Source: Bog-532 sp963830385
GTDB taxonomy: Bacteria > Actinomycetota > Actinomycetes > Streptosporangiales > Streptosporangiaceae
Direction: 5' to 3'
Length of the DNA: 64,000 nucleotides
Assembly (NCBI GenBank): GCA_963830385.1
Contig: CAWHMD010000002.1
Coordinates: 682,001-746,000, forward strand
Positions within the stretch are counted from its first letter, which is position 1. Each line of letters opens with the position of its first letter. Positions 34,151-43,893 of the stretch are shown in pieces. Below the pieces are notes generated by a model. It was not told the origin of the DNA and made no database searches. It saw only the letters and a program-made list of their open reading frames with translations. Both the position numbers and the translations under genes were made by a program.

Positions 34151-35901
34151 CCGAGTCTGCGGATGCGCCAGCCGTGGGAGCAGCGCTCCACGAAGCCCCC
34201 GGCCGCGAGCAGGCCCAGCGTGCTGACGACCGTGTCGACGCCGAGACCAGCCTTGACGGCGATCACGGCCGGCCCGGCGCCGCGGGCAGGGATGGCGTCG
34301 AGGACGGTGCGGCTGGCGGGCGCGAGCTCGTCCCGGGGCAGCAGGGCGGCACGACGTCCGCTGGGGACTGGCGGGGCGGTCATGAGCGGTCGGCGGGCTG
34401 AGCTGAAGGGGGCGACGGGCCGGAGCTGGTGGCCCGCGCTTACCGCCTGGACGGGGCTGGCTGGGGCGTCTGAGGTCTTGGTGCGGGGCGGGGCGCCCGC
34501 GTTGGTTGGGGCGGTGGCGGCGGTCGCGGCGGCACGAGCTGAAAAGGTGGCGTCAACTGGGCCGGTCGCGCGGACCGGGCCTACGACGCGAGCTGGTCCG
34601 GCGGTGGGGAACCAGGCGGGTCGGCTCACGGCGGACTTGTCGGCCGTCGGGGCGGAGCCGTAGCCCGATGAGCCGGGGTTGTGGACCGATGGAGCGGGGC
34701 TGGAGGCCGCCGGGCCGGGCCTGTAGCTCGACGGACCGGGGCTGTTGCCCGACGGGTCCGGGCTGTTGCCCGACGGGTCTGGGCTGTGGCCTGGCATACC
34801 GGGACTGCGGCTCGGCATACCACGGCTCCCGCCCGGCGCGCCAGGACTGTGGTCTGCGTGCTCGTGAACGTGGTCTGGGCCTGCGGGAGCGTATGGGCCG
34901 CCGGGATCGTCGTCTGGGGTGGCGTAAACGTACGGTGAGGCGGCGGAGCCGTAGCCGGGGACCTCGCACAGCGGGGTGAGCAAGTCGATCACGTCGTGGG
35001 CGCTGGTGACGCAGACGGCACCCCACTCACGGATGATCCTGTGGCAACCGGCCGACACCTCCGAGGTGACCGGCCCCGGCACGGCCATCACCGGCCGCCG
35101 GAGGTCCCGCGCGTGGCGGGCGGTGCTCAGGGCGCCGCTGCGCTGACCGGCCTCGACGACCACCGTGCCCCGGGTCAGCGCGCCGATCACCCGGTTGCGG
35201 ATGAGGAAGCGCAGCTTGTTCGGGACGCGGCCGGGCGGCCACTCGCTGACCAGGACGCCCTGGGCCGCGATGCTGGTCAGCAGCTCGTGGTGACCGGGTG
35301 GGTAGGCGTGATCGACCCCGCAGGCCAGCACGGCGACCGTGACCCCATCGGCGGCCAGGGCGCCCCGGTGCGCACAGCCGTCGATGCCGTAGGCACCACC
35401 CGACACCACGGTCCAGCCACGCTCGGCCAGCGCGGCGGCCATCTCCGTGCCGACGTGCTCGCCGTAGCCTGACGACGCCCGGGCGCCGACGATCGACACC
35501 GACTGCAGGCAGCAGTACCGCAGGTCGGCCTCGCCGCGCAGCCACAGGGCGTAGGGACGGGTCACGCCGAGCGTGTCGAGCTGGGTGGGCCACTCGTCCT
35601 CGCCCGGGCAGACCAGCCGGATCCCTGCCCGGCCGAACTCGTCCAGGTCCAGCTGGCCGGGAAGGTCCCCGAGCCGCTGCCGCCAGATCCCGAAGGCGTG
35701 CTCCACCTTCTCGGCCTGCAGGTCGCCGAGCGAGCCCGGCCTCATCGCCGGTAGCAGCGGCAGGCGCCCGGCGGTGATCGAGTCGATCGCATCGGCCGGG
35801 GTGGCGACCTCCAGCCAGGCGGCCAGCACCGGATCGCCGGGCTCGGCCATGTAGGTGAGCAGGGCCCGCGCGACGCGCTGCCGATCGACAGTGGTGATCA
35901 T
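34138..35901 (-). CDS. dprA: DNA-processing protein DprA with a long low-complexity insertion
   Basis: 587 residues from the ATG at 35901, which overlaps the comM stop by four bases. DprA protects incoming single-stranded DNA and loads RecA; the Rossmann domain (about 70-310) shows SIVGARASSGYG, SGGAYGIDGCAHRGAL and the GTVVVEAGQRSGAL signature. Family members are ~300-400 residues. Here residues ~340-510 are a Ser/Pro/Gly/Arg-rich insert with SPDPSGNSPDPSGNSPGPSS repeats, before a C-terminal winged-helix domain (about 520-585, TVLDAIPARGAGPAVIAVKA). The insert is probably a flexible linker. No competence operon is known for most actinomycetes, so its role is probably in recombination. Confidence 0.95.
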   Translation of the reverse strand: MITTVDRQRVARALLTYMAEPGDPVLAAWLEVATPADAIDSITAGRLPLLPAMRPGSLGDLQAEKVEHAFGIWRQRLGDLPGQLDLDEFGRAGIRLVCPGEDEWPTQLDTLGVTRPYALWLRGEADLRYCCLQSVSIVGARASSGYGEHVGTEMAAALAERGWTVVSGGAYGIDGCAHRGALAADGVTVAVLACGVDHAYPPGHHELLTSIAAQGVLVSEWPPGRVPNKLRFLIRNRVIGALTRGTVVVEAGQRSGALSTARHARDLRRPVMAVPGPVTSEVSAGCHRIIREWGAVCVTSAHDVIDLLTPLCEVPGYGSAASPYVYATPDDDPGGPYAPAGPDHVHEHADHSPGAPGGSRGMPSRSPGMPGHSPDPSGNSPDPSGNSPGPSSYRPGPAASSPAPSVHNPGSSGYGSAPTADKSAVSRPAWFPTAGPARVVGPVRATGPVDATFSARAAATAATAPTNAGAPPRTKTSDAPASPVQAVSAGHQLRPVAPFSSARRPLMTAPPVPSGRRAALLPRDELAPASRTVLDAIPARGAGPAVIAVKAGLGVDTVVSTLGLLAAGGFVERCSHGWRIRRLGPAG

Positions 35902-37475
35902 TTGACTACCCCCAGCCAGAGACCGAGTGCGTAGCCGCACTCGTCGATGGTCGGCCGGTCCTTGGCCGCCAGGTCGCTCAGCGTCCAGGAGACCCGGACA
36001 ATTTTGTCGAGGCCGCGGGCGCTGACCTCGCCGGTCTCCATGGCCCGCTCCAGCGGCGCCATCGCGCCGCGGACAGGTGTGAACGAGCGCCGCAGCTCGG
36101 CGCCGGGTATCTCCGCGTTGAGCCGCCATGGGGTGCCGCGGAGCCGGTGGGCCGCTCGCTCCCGGGCCTGCGCGACCCGGGCCGCGACGGTGGCGCTGCT
36201 CTCAGCGAACCTCCGGTCGCTGAGCAGCTCGGCGCGGCCCACGGGGAGCAACTCGACCTTGACGTCCACCCGGTCGAGCAGCGGCCCGGAGAGGCGGCCC
36301 AGGTACCGACGCTTGATCGTGGGGCTGCACGAGCATCTCGACCGGGGCGAGGCGGTGGCTCTGGCGCACGGGCACGGGTTGGCCGCCAGCACCATGGTGA
36401 ACCGGGCCGGGAACCGCGCGGTAACCCCGGATCGGGCGATCACGACCACACCCGATTCCAGCGGCTGACGCAGCGCGTCCAGCACATCCCGGCCGAACTC
36501 CGGGGCCTCGTCCAGGAAGAGAACGCCCCGGTGGGCCAGCGACGCCGCGCCGGGATGGATGACCCCGCTGCCGCCGCCCACGATGGCCGCCTTGGTGGCG
36601 GTGTGGTGCGGCCCGAAGAACGGCGGGCCGGTCAGCAGCGGGCACTTCGGTGGCAGCATCCCCGCCACCGAGTGGATCGAGGTGACCTCCAGAGCCGCCG
36701 CCGCGTCCAGCCGGGGCATGATCGTCGGCAGTCGCTCGGCGAGCATGGTCTTGCCCGCTCCGGGCGGTCCGAGCAGGGACAGGTGGTGGCCCCCGGCGGC
36801 GCAGATCTCGGCCGCCCGGCGGGCGACCGGCTGGCCCAGCACATCGGACAGATCCGGGCCGGGCACGTCATCAGCCGCACCGGGCACCTGGGGAGCGGCC
36901 GGAGATGCGACCGGGGCCGTGCCACCGGTCAGCTCCTCGACGGCCGCTCCCCCGGCGGGAGGCTCGCCGCGGAGCCAGGTGAGCAGCGCGGCGAGCGTGG
37001 GCGCGGACACCACCCGCAGACCGGGCACCAGCGCGGCCTCCTGGGCGTTGGCGCGGGCCACCACCACAGAGCGGAAGCCCGCGGTGGCAGCCGCCACCGC
37101 GGCGGGCAGCACGCCCCGCACCGGGCGCAGCTGGCCGTCGAGGCCGAGCTCACCGAGGAACATGGTCCCGGCCAGCGCCGCCACCGACAGGGCGCCCGCC
37201 GCGGCGAGCAGGGCGCAGGCGATCGGCAAGTCGAACCCACTGCCGCGCTTGGGCAGGCTGGCCGGGGACAGGCCGACGGTGATGCGGCGCTGCGGCCACT
37301 GCTCGCCGCTGTTGATGATGGCGGAGCGGATCCGGTCCCGCGCCTCCCGCAAGGCGGTGTCGGGCAGGCCGACCAGGATCATGCCGACCAGCCCGTTGGC
37401 GATGTCCGCCTCGCACTCGACGAGGTGCCCCTCCACGCCGACCAGGGCGACCGAGTGGGTGCGGGCGAGCGCCAT
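35898..37475 (-). CDS. comM: YifB/ComM-family AAA+ (Mg-chelatase-like) ATPase
   Basis: 525 residues with the N-terminal Lon-like/ChlI domain (about 1-165, SPASLPKRGSGFDLPIACAL), an AAA+ core with Walker A GPPGAGKTM (about 236-244) and Walker B GVLFLDEAPEF, and the C-terminal Mg_chelatase_C domain. ComM-type proteins are hexameric helicases that extend branch migration during natural transformation and recombination. The gene abuts yraN upstream and overlaps dprA by four bases downstream, giving a yraN-comM-dprA operon. Confidence 0.95.
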   Translation of the reverse strand: MALARTHSVALVGVEGHLVECEADIANGLVGMILVGLPDTALREARDRIRSAIINSGEQWPQRRITVGLSPASLPKRGSGFDLPIACALLAAAGALSVAALAGTMFLGELGLDGQLRPVRGVLPAAVAAATAGFRSVVVARANAQEAALVPGLRVVSAPTLAALLTWLRGEPPAGGAAVEELTGGTAPVASPAAPQVPGAADDVPGPDLSDVLGQPVARRAAEICAAGGHHLSLLGPPGAGKTMLAERLPTIMPRLDAAAALEVTSIHSVAGMLPPKCPLLTGPPFFGPHHTATKAAIVGGGSGVIHPGAASLAHRGVLFLDEAPEFGRDVLDALRQPLESGVVVIARSGVTARFPARFTMVLAANPCPCARATASPRSRCSCSPTIKRRYLGRLSGPLLDRVDVKVELLPVGRAELLSDRRFAESSATVAARVAQARERAAHRLRGTPWRLNAEIPGAELRRSFTPVRGAMAPLERAMETGEVSARGLDKIVRVSWTLSDLAAKDRPTIDECGYALGLWLGVVK

Positions 37476-37832
37476 CTAACCCACCCCGCGGACGTGCTCG
37501 ACGGTGAAACCGCCAGCCTGGTCGGGTGTGACGCCCACGATGTCGACCCGCACCTGGTCGAACCGGATGCCGTGGGCGGTCAGCCAGCGGATCGCGAGCC
37601 GCCGGAGCCGGTTGCGCTTGACCCGGCTGACCGATTCAAGCGGCGTGCCGCACCGATCGCTGGACCGGGTCTTGACCTCGCACACCACTAACGTGTGCCG
37701 CTCGACCGCCACGATGTCGATCTCGCCCTCGGCACAGCGCCAGTTCCGCGCGAGGATGCGGAAACCGGCTGCTGTCAGGAACTCGGCGGCCGCCTGCTCG
37801 CCGCGCTGGCCGAGGACTTCTGTGGCCCGCAT
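37476..37832 (-). CDS. yraN: YraN/UPF0102 endonuclease-like protein
   Basis: 118 residues from the ATG at 37832, which has GGAGG eight bases upstream; a GTG at 37841 would have no spacing. It has the restriction-endonuclease-like fold with LGQRGEQAAAEFLTAAGFRI, the acidic pair CAEGEIDIVAVE and the VCEVKTRSS motif, the D-x(n)-E-x-K nuclease arrangement. YraN proteins are predicted Holliday-junction or structure-specific nucleases. First gene of the yraN-comM-dprA unit. Confidence 0.93.
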   Translation of the reverse strand: MRATEVLGQRGEQAAAEFLTAAGFRILARNWRCAEGEIDIVAVERHTLVVCEVKTRSSDRCGTPLESVSRVKRNRLRRLAIRWLTAHGIRFDQVRVDIVGVTPDQAGGFTVEHVRGVG

Positions 37833-38159
37833 GGTCACCACCTCCAGCTCCCACGATCGCCGGGTGGAGGCCGGGCGGCATGGCCAATCGGAGGGCTGTG
37901 GACAATGCCGGCGCGGACGGCCGGCGGTGGATAACCGGGACGGGAATGTCGGCGGGGCGTGTTCGACTGGGAGGGGGACTTTGCGGCCGGGCGGGGCGGG
38001 CGGCCCGAGTGAGCCGGGCGGGGCGGGCGGCCCGAGTGAGCCGGGCGGGACGGGGCGCCTAGCGGTCTGACGGCCAGGGGGCTGGGCGGCAAAGGGCGGG
38101 ATCAGGCCAGCCTGGGATGGCCTGGCCAGGGTGGCTTGGCGGGCAGGGCGACGGTCAGG
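37833..38159. other. 327-base intergenic region with a DnaA-box-like site and 27-bp tandem repeats
   Basis: No gene is supported. TGTGGACAA (37897-37905) equals the preferred Streptomyces DnaA box (TTGTCCACA on the other strand), and GGTGGATAA (37926-37934) is one mismatch from the general consensus. From 37987 a 27-base unit starting CCGGGCGGGGC is present twice in full (37987-38013, 38014-38040), with a partial third. The promoter of the yraN operon must lie here. Confidence 0.45.
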
Positions 38160-38480
38160 TCAGGACGAGCTGTCGTCCGGGAGTTCCAGGTCGCTCTTGG
38201 CCAGTTCCTCGATGTTGACGTCCTTGAACGTCACCACCCGGACGTTCTTGACGAAGCGGGCGGGGCGGTACATGTCCCAGACCCAGGCGTCGCGCATGAC
38301 GACTTCGAAGAAGACCTCGCCGTTGTCGGAGTTGCGCACGTTGAGCTCGACCTCGTTGGTGAGGTAGAAACGCCGCTCGGTCTCCACCACGTGGCTGAAG
38401 AGGCCCACGACGTCGCGATACTCGCGATACAGCTGCAGCTCCATCTCGGCTTCGTACTTCTCGAGATCTTCTGCGCTCAT
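38160..38480 (-). CDS. DUF2469 family protein
   Basis: 106 residues starting MSAEDLEKYEAEMELQLYRE, the highly conserved opening of the actinobacterium-specific DUF2469 family, followed by VVGLFSHVVETERRFYLTNE and VWDMYRPARFVKNVRV. The gene sits next to rnhB and yraN in nearly all actinobacteria. No biochemical role is established. The protein is small, acidic and cytosolic. Confidence 0.95.
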   Translation of the reverse strand: MSAEDLEKYEAEMELQLYREYRDVVGLFSHVVETERRFYLTNEVELNVRNSDNGEVFFEVVMRDAWVWDMYRPARFVKNVRVVTFKDVNIEELAKSDLELPDDSSS

Positions 38481-38561
38481 GGCAACCCCTCCGATCCGGC
38501 CGGTGAGGCGCTAGGGTCCGCTGCGCGCTCATCCGTCTGTCCGCGGGACAGTGTCACTAAT

Positions 38562-38699
38562 TTAGTCTGCGTCCCGTGCCTCACCCACGGTCACCTCTTC
38601 TGCCACGAGATCTGCCCACTGAGCGGGGTCTTCAGTACTGTCCGGGTCAGGTTCGCTGACATCTATGACTTCGGCGTCAGCCAGGGCCTCGCCGTCCTG
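38562..38699 (-). other. open in-frame extension after the rnhB amber stop
   Basis: Directly after the rnhB TAG (38700-38702) the same frame stays open for 45 codons to a TAA at 38562. It encodes an acidic tail that begins QDGEALADAEVIDV and ends VGEARDAD. The stop context is TAG followed by CAG. There is no start codon or ribosome binding site suggesting a separate gene. It is either the former C-terminus cut off by a nonsense mutation or a readthrough product. Third-position GC is about 62 percent, lower than in the neighbouring genes, which argues for relaxed constraint. Confidence 0.5.
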
Positions 38700-39410
38700 C
38701 TAGCCGGTGGCCCAGCGGTGCTTGGCCTGCACGACGTTCGTGTACGAATACCGGTGCTCCGGGCATGGCCCCCAGGCGCATAGGGCGGCCATGTGCTCCG
38801 GCGTCGAGTAACCCTTGTGCCGGGCGAAACCGTAGCAGGGGTAGGACTCGTCCAGCTCCACCATCATGCGGTCCCTGGTCACCTTGGCCACGATCGACGC
38901 GGCCGCCACTGAGGCGGTGACCTGATCGCCCTTCCACACGGCGAGCGCGGGCGTGCCGAGGCCGCGTACCGGGAAACCATCGGTGAGCACGTAACCAGGT
39001 CGCTGGCGCAGGCCTGCCAGGGCGCGGCGCATGCCCTCCACGTTGGACACGTGCAGCCCGTGGCGGTCGACCTCCGGGGCCGGGATGGCCAGCACGTTCC
39101 AGTCCAGCGCCCAGCGCATGATCTCCCGGTAGGCGTCCTCGCGCTCCTCGGGAGTGAGCAGCTTGGAGTCGCCCAGTCCCGGCATTCGCTTGATCGTGGC
39201 GCTGTCCAGGACCACGGCGGCGATCACGAGCGGGCCGGCGCAGGCGCCACGGCCCGCCTCATCGACACCGGCGACGGGGGCGAGGCCAGCCCGGGCGAGC
39301 ACGTTCTCGTAGGCGGCCAGCCCAGCGTTACGCCGGGGGGTGTGGCCGGTGTGCCGCCAGCGGGCTCGTTCCGGGCCGCCGACAGCCGGCTTGGTGGAGG
39401 GGCGAACCAT
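38700..39410 (-). CDS. rnhB: ribonuclease HII
   Basis: 236 residues. It removes ribonucleotides from DNA-RNA hybrids and misincorporated rNMPs. Catalytic acids are Asp50 and Glu51 in GVDEAGRG, plus Asp in YVLTDGFPV and Asp in AKVTRDRMM; the YGFARHKGYSTPEH and C-terminal HRYSYTNV motifs are intact. The first ~30 residues are a basic extension. It ends at a TAG after HRWATG, beyond which the frame continues for 45 codons (see 38562-38699). Confidence 0.96.
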   Translation of the reverse strand: MVRPSTKPAVGGPERARWRHTGHTPRRNAGLAAYENVLARAGLAPVAGVDEAGRGACAGPLVIAAVVLDSATIKRMPGLGDSKLLTPEEREDAYREIMRWALDWNVLAIPAPEVDRHGLHVSNVEGMRRALAGLRQRPGYVLTDGFPVRGLGTPALAVWKGDQVTASVAAASIVAKVTRDRMMVELDESYPCYGFARHKGYSTPEHMAALCAWGPCPEHRYSYTNVVQAKHRWATG

Positions 39411-39538
39411 GACATTCGAAGGCTACGCCAGATCCCCGACAGAAGCGGGCGGTCGGTACGGTCCGCAGGGACTTCTGTGGCGGCGTGGCTCGATGAGACT
39501 CGAGTGGCGGGGCGGAAGGCGCCAGGGTGCCGAGGGCG

Positions 39539-40558
39539 TCAGCGGGGGTTACGGCCCCGGCGGAGGCGGGTCACTGCGCGGCGGGCTTTGCGCTGCAGGA
39601 GGGTGAGCGGGACCGCGCCGACGAAGCCGAGGGCGTACGGGGTGGCCGGGGCGGCGGTGGCCGCGGCCAGGGTGGACGAGCCCGAGCCGGCGGCCGGCGC
39701 CGGCGCTGCGGACGTGGTGTTGGTCAGCGCGGGCTGGTTGAAGGTGGCCGGGACGCTGAGCAGGCCCCACTGGCTGAGCGGCCAGATCCTGATGAACGCG
39801 CGACCGACGACCGCGCTCTCGGGGATGGAGCCGCCGCCGGGGAAGCCGTACTGATGGCCACGGGAGTCGTAGGAGACGTCGCGGTGATCACCCATGACCC
39901 AGAGGCTGTTGGCCGGGACGGTCGCACTGAAGCGGGTCTCCGACGGCGGGTTGCCCGGGTAGAGGTACGACCCCTCGTTCAGCGGCACACCGTTGACGGT
40001 GACCCGGCCCTCGGCGTCGCAGCAGGCCACGTGGTCGCCGGGGACGCCGATGACGCGCTTGATGAAGTCGTTCTGATTCTTGGCGAAGCCGAACATCGAC
40101 GCGACGCTCTGGCCGAACCGGGAGAAGAAGTTGTCGCTGGGCGGCGTGACACCCGGGTCCCAGGTGCCGTCACCGCTGAACACGACGATGTCGCCGCGGT
40201 GGATCTTGCCGAAGTCGAAGCTCAGCTTGTCGACCAGCACCCGGTCGCCGATGGCCAGGGTGTTCTGCATCGACCCGGACGGGATGTAGAACGCCTGGAT
40301 GGCGTACGTCTTGATGACCAGCGTCAGGAACAGGGCGACGACGATGAGGATGGGCAGCTCTTTCCAGAACGACCTGTTCTTCTTCCTCTTGCGCGCGGTC
40401 TTCGCGGGCGGCGCCGACTTGGCCTCGGCCTCGTTCATCCGTGCGCCTCCCGCGTCCCCGGTCGCCTTTTCGGCAGGCTGCCCGCCGGGCGCATCGCCCG
40501 GCCGGCCCTGCGTCTGCGTCGCAGGCGGCTCGCCAGAGGCATTTCCCTCGTCCGTCAT
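39539..40558 (-). CDS. lepB: signal peptidase I
   Basis: 339 residues. A ~60-residue charged cytoplasmic N-terminus precedes one membrane helix (about 69-88). The catalytic domain has nucleophile Ser96 in IPSGSMQNT and general base Lys167 in DFIKRVIGVPGD, as well as the MGDHRDVSYDSR box. A second hydrophobic segment (about 308-326) is followed by a basic tail, giving the two-anchor topology common in actinomycete signal peptidases. It removes signal peptides on the outer face of the membrane. It lies between rplS and rnhB in the conserved order. Confidence 0.96.
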   Translation of the reverse strand: MTDEGNASGEPPATQTQGRPGDAPGGQPAEKATGDAGGARMNEAEAKSAPPAKTARKRKKNRSFWKELPILIVVALFLTLVIKTYAIQAFYIPSGSMQNTLAIGDRVLVDKLSFDFGKIHRGDIVVFSGDGTWDPGVTPPSDNFFSRFGQSVASMFGFAKNQNDFIKRVIGVPGDHVACCDAEGRVTVNGVPLNEGSYLYPGNPPSETRFSATVPANSLWVMGDHRDVSYDSRGHQYGFPGGGSIPESAVVGRAFIRIWPLSQWGLLSVPATFNQPALTNTTSAAPAPAAGSGSSTLAAATAAPATPYALGFVGAVPLTLLQRKARRAVTRLRRGRNPR

Positions 40559-40674
40559 CGATCCGAGCCTAGCGCCAACCAGCGATTACGGAAGTGATAT
40601 CCGTGCTCACTCTGGATTACCTGAGGCACGTCAGACCCCTCGCCTGGAGGCGAACCGCGTCACCGCGGGCTGGC

Positions 40675-41034
40675 TCAGCTCGCGGTGTTCTCGCGACGCT
40701 CGCGGATGCGGGCGGCCTTGCCGCGCAGCTCACGCAGGTAGTAGAGCTTGGCCCGGCGGACCTTGCCGCGGGTCACCGTCTCGATCTTTTCGATCGACGG
40801 GCTGTGCACCGGGAAGGTGCGCTCGACGCCGACGCCGTAGCTGATCTTGCGCACGGTGAAGGTTTCGCGGACGCCACCGCCCTGACGCCGGATGACCACG
40901 CCCTGGAAGACCTGGATCCGGGAGCGGTTGCCCTCCTTGACCCGCACGTGGACACGAAGCGTGTCGCCAGGGCGGAAGACCGGAACATCGTCCCGGAGCT
41001 GGGCCTGCTCGAGTTCGGCGATTGCGGTGTGCAT
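40675..41034 (-). CDS. rplS: 50S ribosomal protein L19
   Basis: 119 residues, complete. Characteristic stretches are VPVFRPGDTLRVHVRVKEG, RSRIQVFQGVVI and the signature FTVRKISYGVGVERTFPVHS. L19 sits at the 30S-50S interface. TGAGGAA precedes the ATG. It follows trmD by 134 bases, and lepB starts 116 bases later. Confidence 0.98.
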   Translation of the reverse strand: MHTAIAELEQAQLRDDVPVFRPGDTLRVHVRVKEGNRSRIQVFQGVVIRRQGGGVRETFTVRKISYGVGVERTFPVHSPSIEKIETVTRGKVRRAKLYYLRELRGKAARIRERRENTAS

Positions 41035-41168
41035 GGCAGCGATTCCTCAGTGTTCATCGGTGCTGGGCTCATCGGCTCAGTACTGACCGGCTTGTGGCGT
41101 GTGCGGGCAGAGCAGCGCGAGCCCAGCAACAAGGGGCCCCGGGCGCCAGTAGGAGCACACGGCGAATC

Positions 41169-42140
<972 letters not shown>

Positions 42141-42144
42141 GAGG

Positions 42145-42675
42145 TCATGCCTCGGCGGCTTCGCCGGGATTCAGCAGCCCGGGCGGCGGGTCGATGACCA
42201 GCCGGCCACCAGCCACGTCGACGTCGGTCACGATCGCGCTGACGAACGGGACCAGGGTCTCGCCCGCCGGGCCGGGCGCCCGGCGCACGACCAGCAGGTC
42301 CTGGCCGTGGTGGAGTACGTCGGTGACCTCGCCCACCCGGTCACCGGCGGCGGTCACCACGCCGAGCCCGATGAGCTGATGGTCGTAGAACTCGTCGGGG
42401 TCGTCCGGGGCCGGGATCTCGGCCGAGTCCACCACCAGCAGGGTGCCACGCAGGTCCTCGGCGGCGTTCCGGTCCTGGACGCCCGCGAACGTGACGATCA
42501 GCCGGCCGGAGTGCCACCGGGTCGCGACCACGGTCAGCGGACCGCGCTCCGGTGGCTCTGTCACCAGCGTCGCGCCGGGCACGAACCGCACGTCCGGCTC
42601 GTCGGTCCGCACGACTACGGTGACTTCGCCCCGGATACCGTGCGCGCGAGCGATCTGGCCGACGGCAATCTGCAT
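42145..42675 (-). CDS. rimM: 16S rRNA processing factor RimM
   Basis: 176 residues from the ATG at 42675, giving the standard N-terminus MQIAVGQIARAHGIRGEV; an upstream ATG at 42729 lies inside the KH gene and is rejected. RimM binds S19 and helps mature the 30S head. The N-terminal RimM barrel and the C-terminal PRC-barrel (FYDHQLIGLGVVTAAGDRVG, ETLVPFVSAIV) are both present. It is placed between the KH gene (13-base gap) and trmD (4-base gap). Confidence 0.96.
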   Translation of the reverse strand: MQIAVGQIARAHGIRGEVTVVVRTDEPDVRFVPGATLVTEPPERGPLTVVATRWHSGRLIVTFAGVQDRNAAEDLRGTLLVVDSAEIPAPDDPDEFYDHQLIGLGVVTAAGDRVGEVTDVLHHGQDLLVVRRAPGPAGETLVPFVSAIVTDVDVAGGRLVIDPPPGLLNPGEAAEA

Positions 42676-42688
42676 GGCCGATCCCGGA

Positions 42689-42931
42689 CTAGCGGATCTC
42701 GTCGGTGTCCAGAAGGTCGACGCGGACATGACGGCCGCCCGCCAGCGAGCCCATCACGGTTCGCAGCGCCCGGGCGGTGCGGCCACCCCGGCCGATGACC
42801 TTGCCCAGGTCTTCGGGGTGGACGCGCACCTCCAGGACACTGCCGCGGCGCATCGCGCGGGTGGACACCTGGACGTCGTCGGGGTTCTCGACGATGCCCC
42901 TGACCAAATGCTCGAGCGCCTCTTCCAACAT
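42689..42931 (-). CDS. KH-domain RNA-binding protein (KhpA-like)
   Basis: 80 residues from the ATG at 42931: MLEEALEHLVRGIVENPDDV, then a single KH domain with the GxxG loop in KVIGRGGRTARAL. These proteins lie next to rpsP in actinobacteria and firmicutes (KhpA) and bind RNA, probably in ribosome maturation and small-RNA control. The start lies one base after the rpsP stop, so expression is coupled to S16. Confidence 0.95.
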   Translation of the reverse strand: MLEEALEHLVRGIVENPDDVQVSTRAMRRGSVLEVRVHPEDLGKVIGRGGRTARALRTVMGSLAGGRHVRVDLLDTDEIR

Positions 42932-42932
42932 G

Positions 42933-43676
42933 TCAGGCCTCGCTGCCAGACTCACTGCTCTCGGACGCGGCCGCCGTGGCCGGCTCGGCCTCGGCCGGCG
43001 CAGTCTCGTCGGCCGGGGCGGTCTCCTCGGCCGGGGCGGTCTCCTCGGCCGGGGCGGTCTCCTCGGCCGGGGCGTCCGCATCGGCCGTCGCGGTCGCGTC
43101 GGCGTCGGCCGTCGCGGCCGCAGCAGCGCTGTCGTCGGCGGACCCCGCCGCCGGCTTCTCCGCACTGGCCTTGGACTTGGACCGGCCGGACTCGGGCTTG
43201 ACTTCTGCCTTGGCGTCCGATGCCTTGGTGTCGGTCGCCTTGGCCTCAGCCTTGGTGTCAGACGCCTTGGCGTCGGACTTCTTGGCCCGGCCGCCGCCCT
43301 TGGGCGTGGTCGAGCCGGAGTCGTCCTTGTCCTTCCCGGCGTCCTTGAGGGCCGCCGCGAAGGTCTCCTTCTTGTCGGTCGCCGGCTCGCGGGTGCGCAG
43401 GGTGCCCTCGGCCCCTGGCTCGCCCTTGAACTTCTGCCAGTCGCCCGTGATCTTGAGGATGTTCATCACCGGCGGGGTGGGCTGAGCGCCCACGGACAGC
43501 CAGTGCTGCGCCCGCTCGGAATTGACCTCGATGAGCGAAGGCTCTTCCTTCGGGTGGTACTTGCCGATCTCTTCGATGGCGCGCCCGTCGCGCTTGGTCC
43601 GGGCATCGGCCACGACGATCCTGTACGTCGGCACCCGGGTCCGGCCCAGGCGCTTGAGCTTGATCTTTACAGCCAC
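42933..43676 (-). CDS. rpsP: 30S ribosomal protein S16 with an exceptionally long tail
   Basis: 247 residues from the GTG at 43676 (VAVKIKLKRLGRTRVPTYRI); other S16 proteins are 80-170 residues. The S16 core ends near residue 95. A Lys/Ala-rich zone (about 110-165, with KASDTKAEAKATDTKASD repeats) and an acidic Ala/Glu/Asp zone (about 175-247, with three TAPAEE repeats) follow. S16 is an early 30S assembly protein. The charge pattern, a basic then an acidic block, resembles disordered tails that contact rRNA. First gene of the rpsP-KH-rimM-trmD operon. Confidence 0.95.
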   Translation of the reverse strand: MAVKIKLKRLGRTRVPTYRIVVADARTKRDGRAIEEIGKYHPKEEPSLIEVNSERAQHWLSVGAQPTPPVMNILKITGDWQKFKGEPGAEGTLRTREPATDKKETFAAALKDAGKDKDDSGSTTPKGGGRAKKSDAKASDTKAEAKATDTKASDAKAEVKPESGRSKSKASAEKPAAGSADDSAAAAATADADATATADADAPAEETAPAEETAPAEETAPADETAPAEAEPATAAASESSESGSEA

Positions 43677-43893
43677 GGCTGCGGTCTTCTCCCAGCAAAA
43701 TAAAGGTACGGGCGGCGATCCGGCGACCAAGTGGGGACTGGGCGGGATCACTCAGATGGCCCGGCGTACAGGGAAGAGGGCCCCGCAACACCAGTAATCA
43801 AGAGAACATTCTGCCAGATGGTGGGAGATGCTGGCGCCAAGAAGCGGCCGTAAGGGCTGGGAGTGACGCCGATTTGCCACCGGCCGGCCTCAC

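Noticed and set aside
35902..36129. N-terminal extension of DprA beyond the ATG at 35901
   Set aside because: That stretch is out-of-frame comM sequence; the ATGA overlap fixes the start.
37987..38053. possible CRISPR-like repeats
   Set aside because: The 27-base units are directly abutting with no unique spacers; they are a simple tandem repeat.
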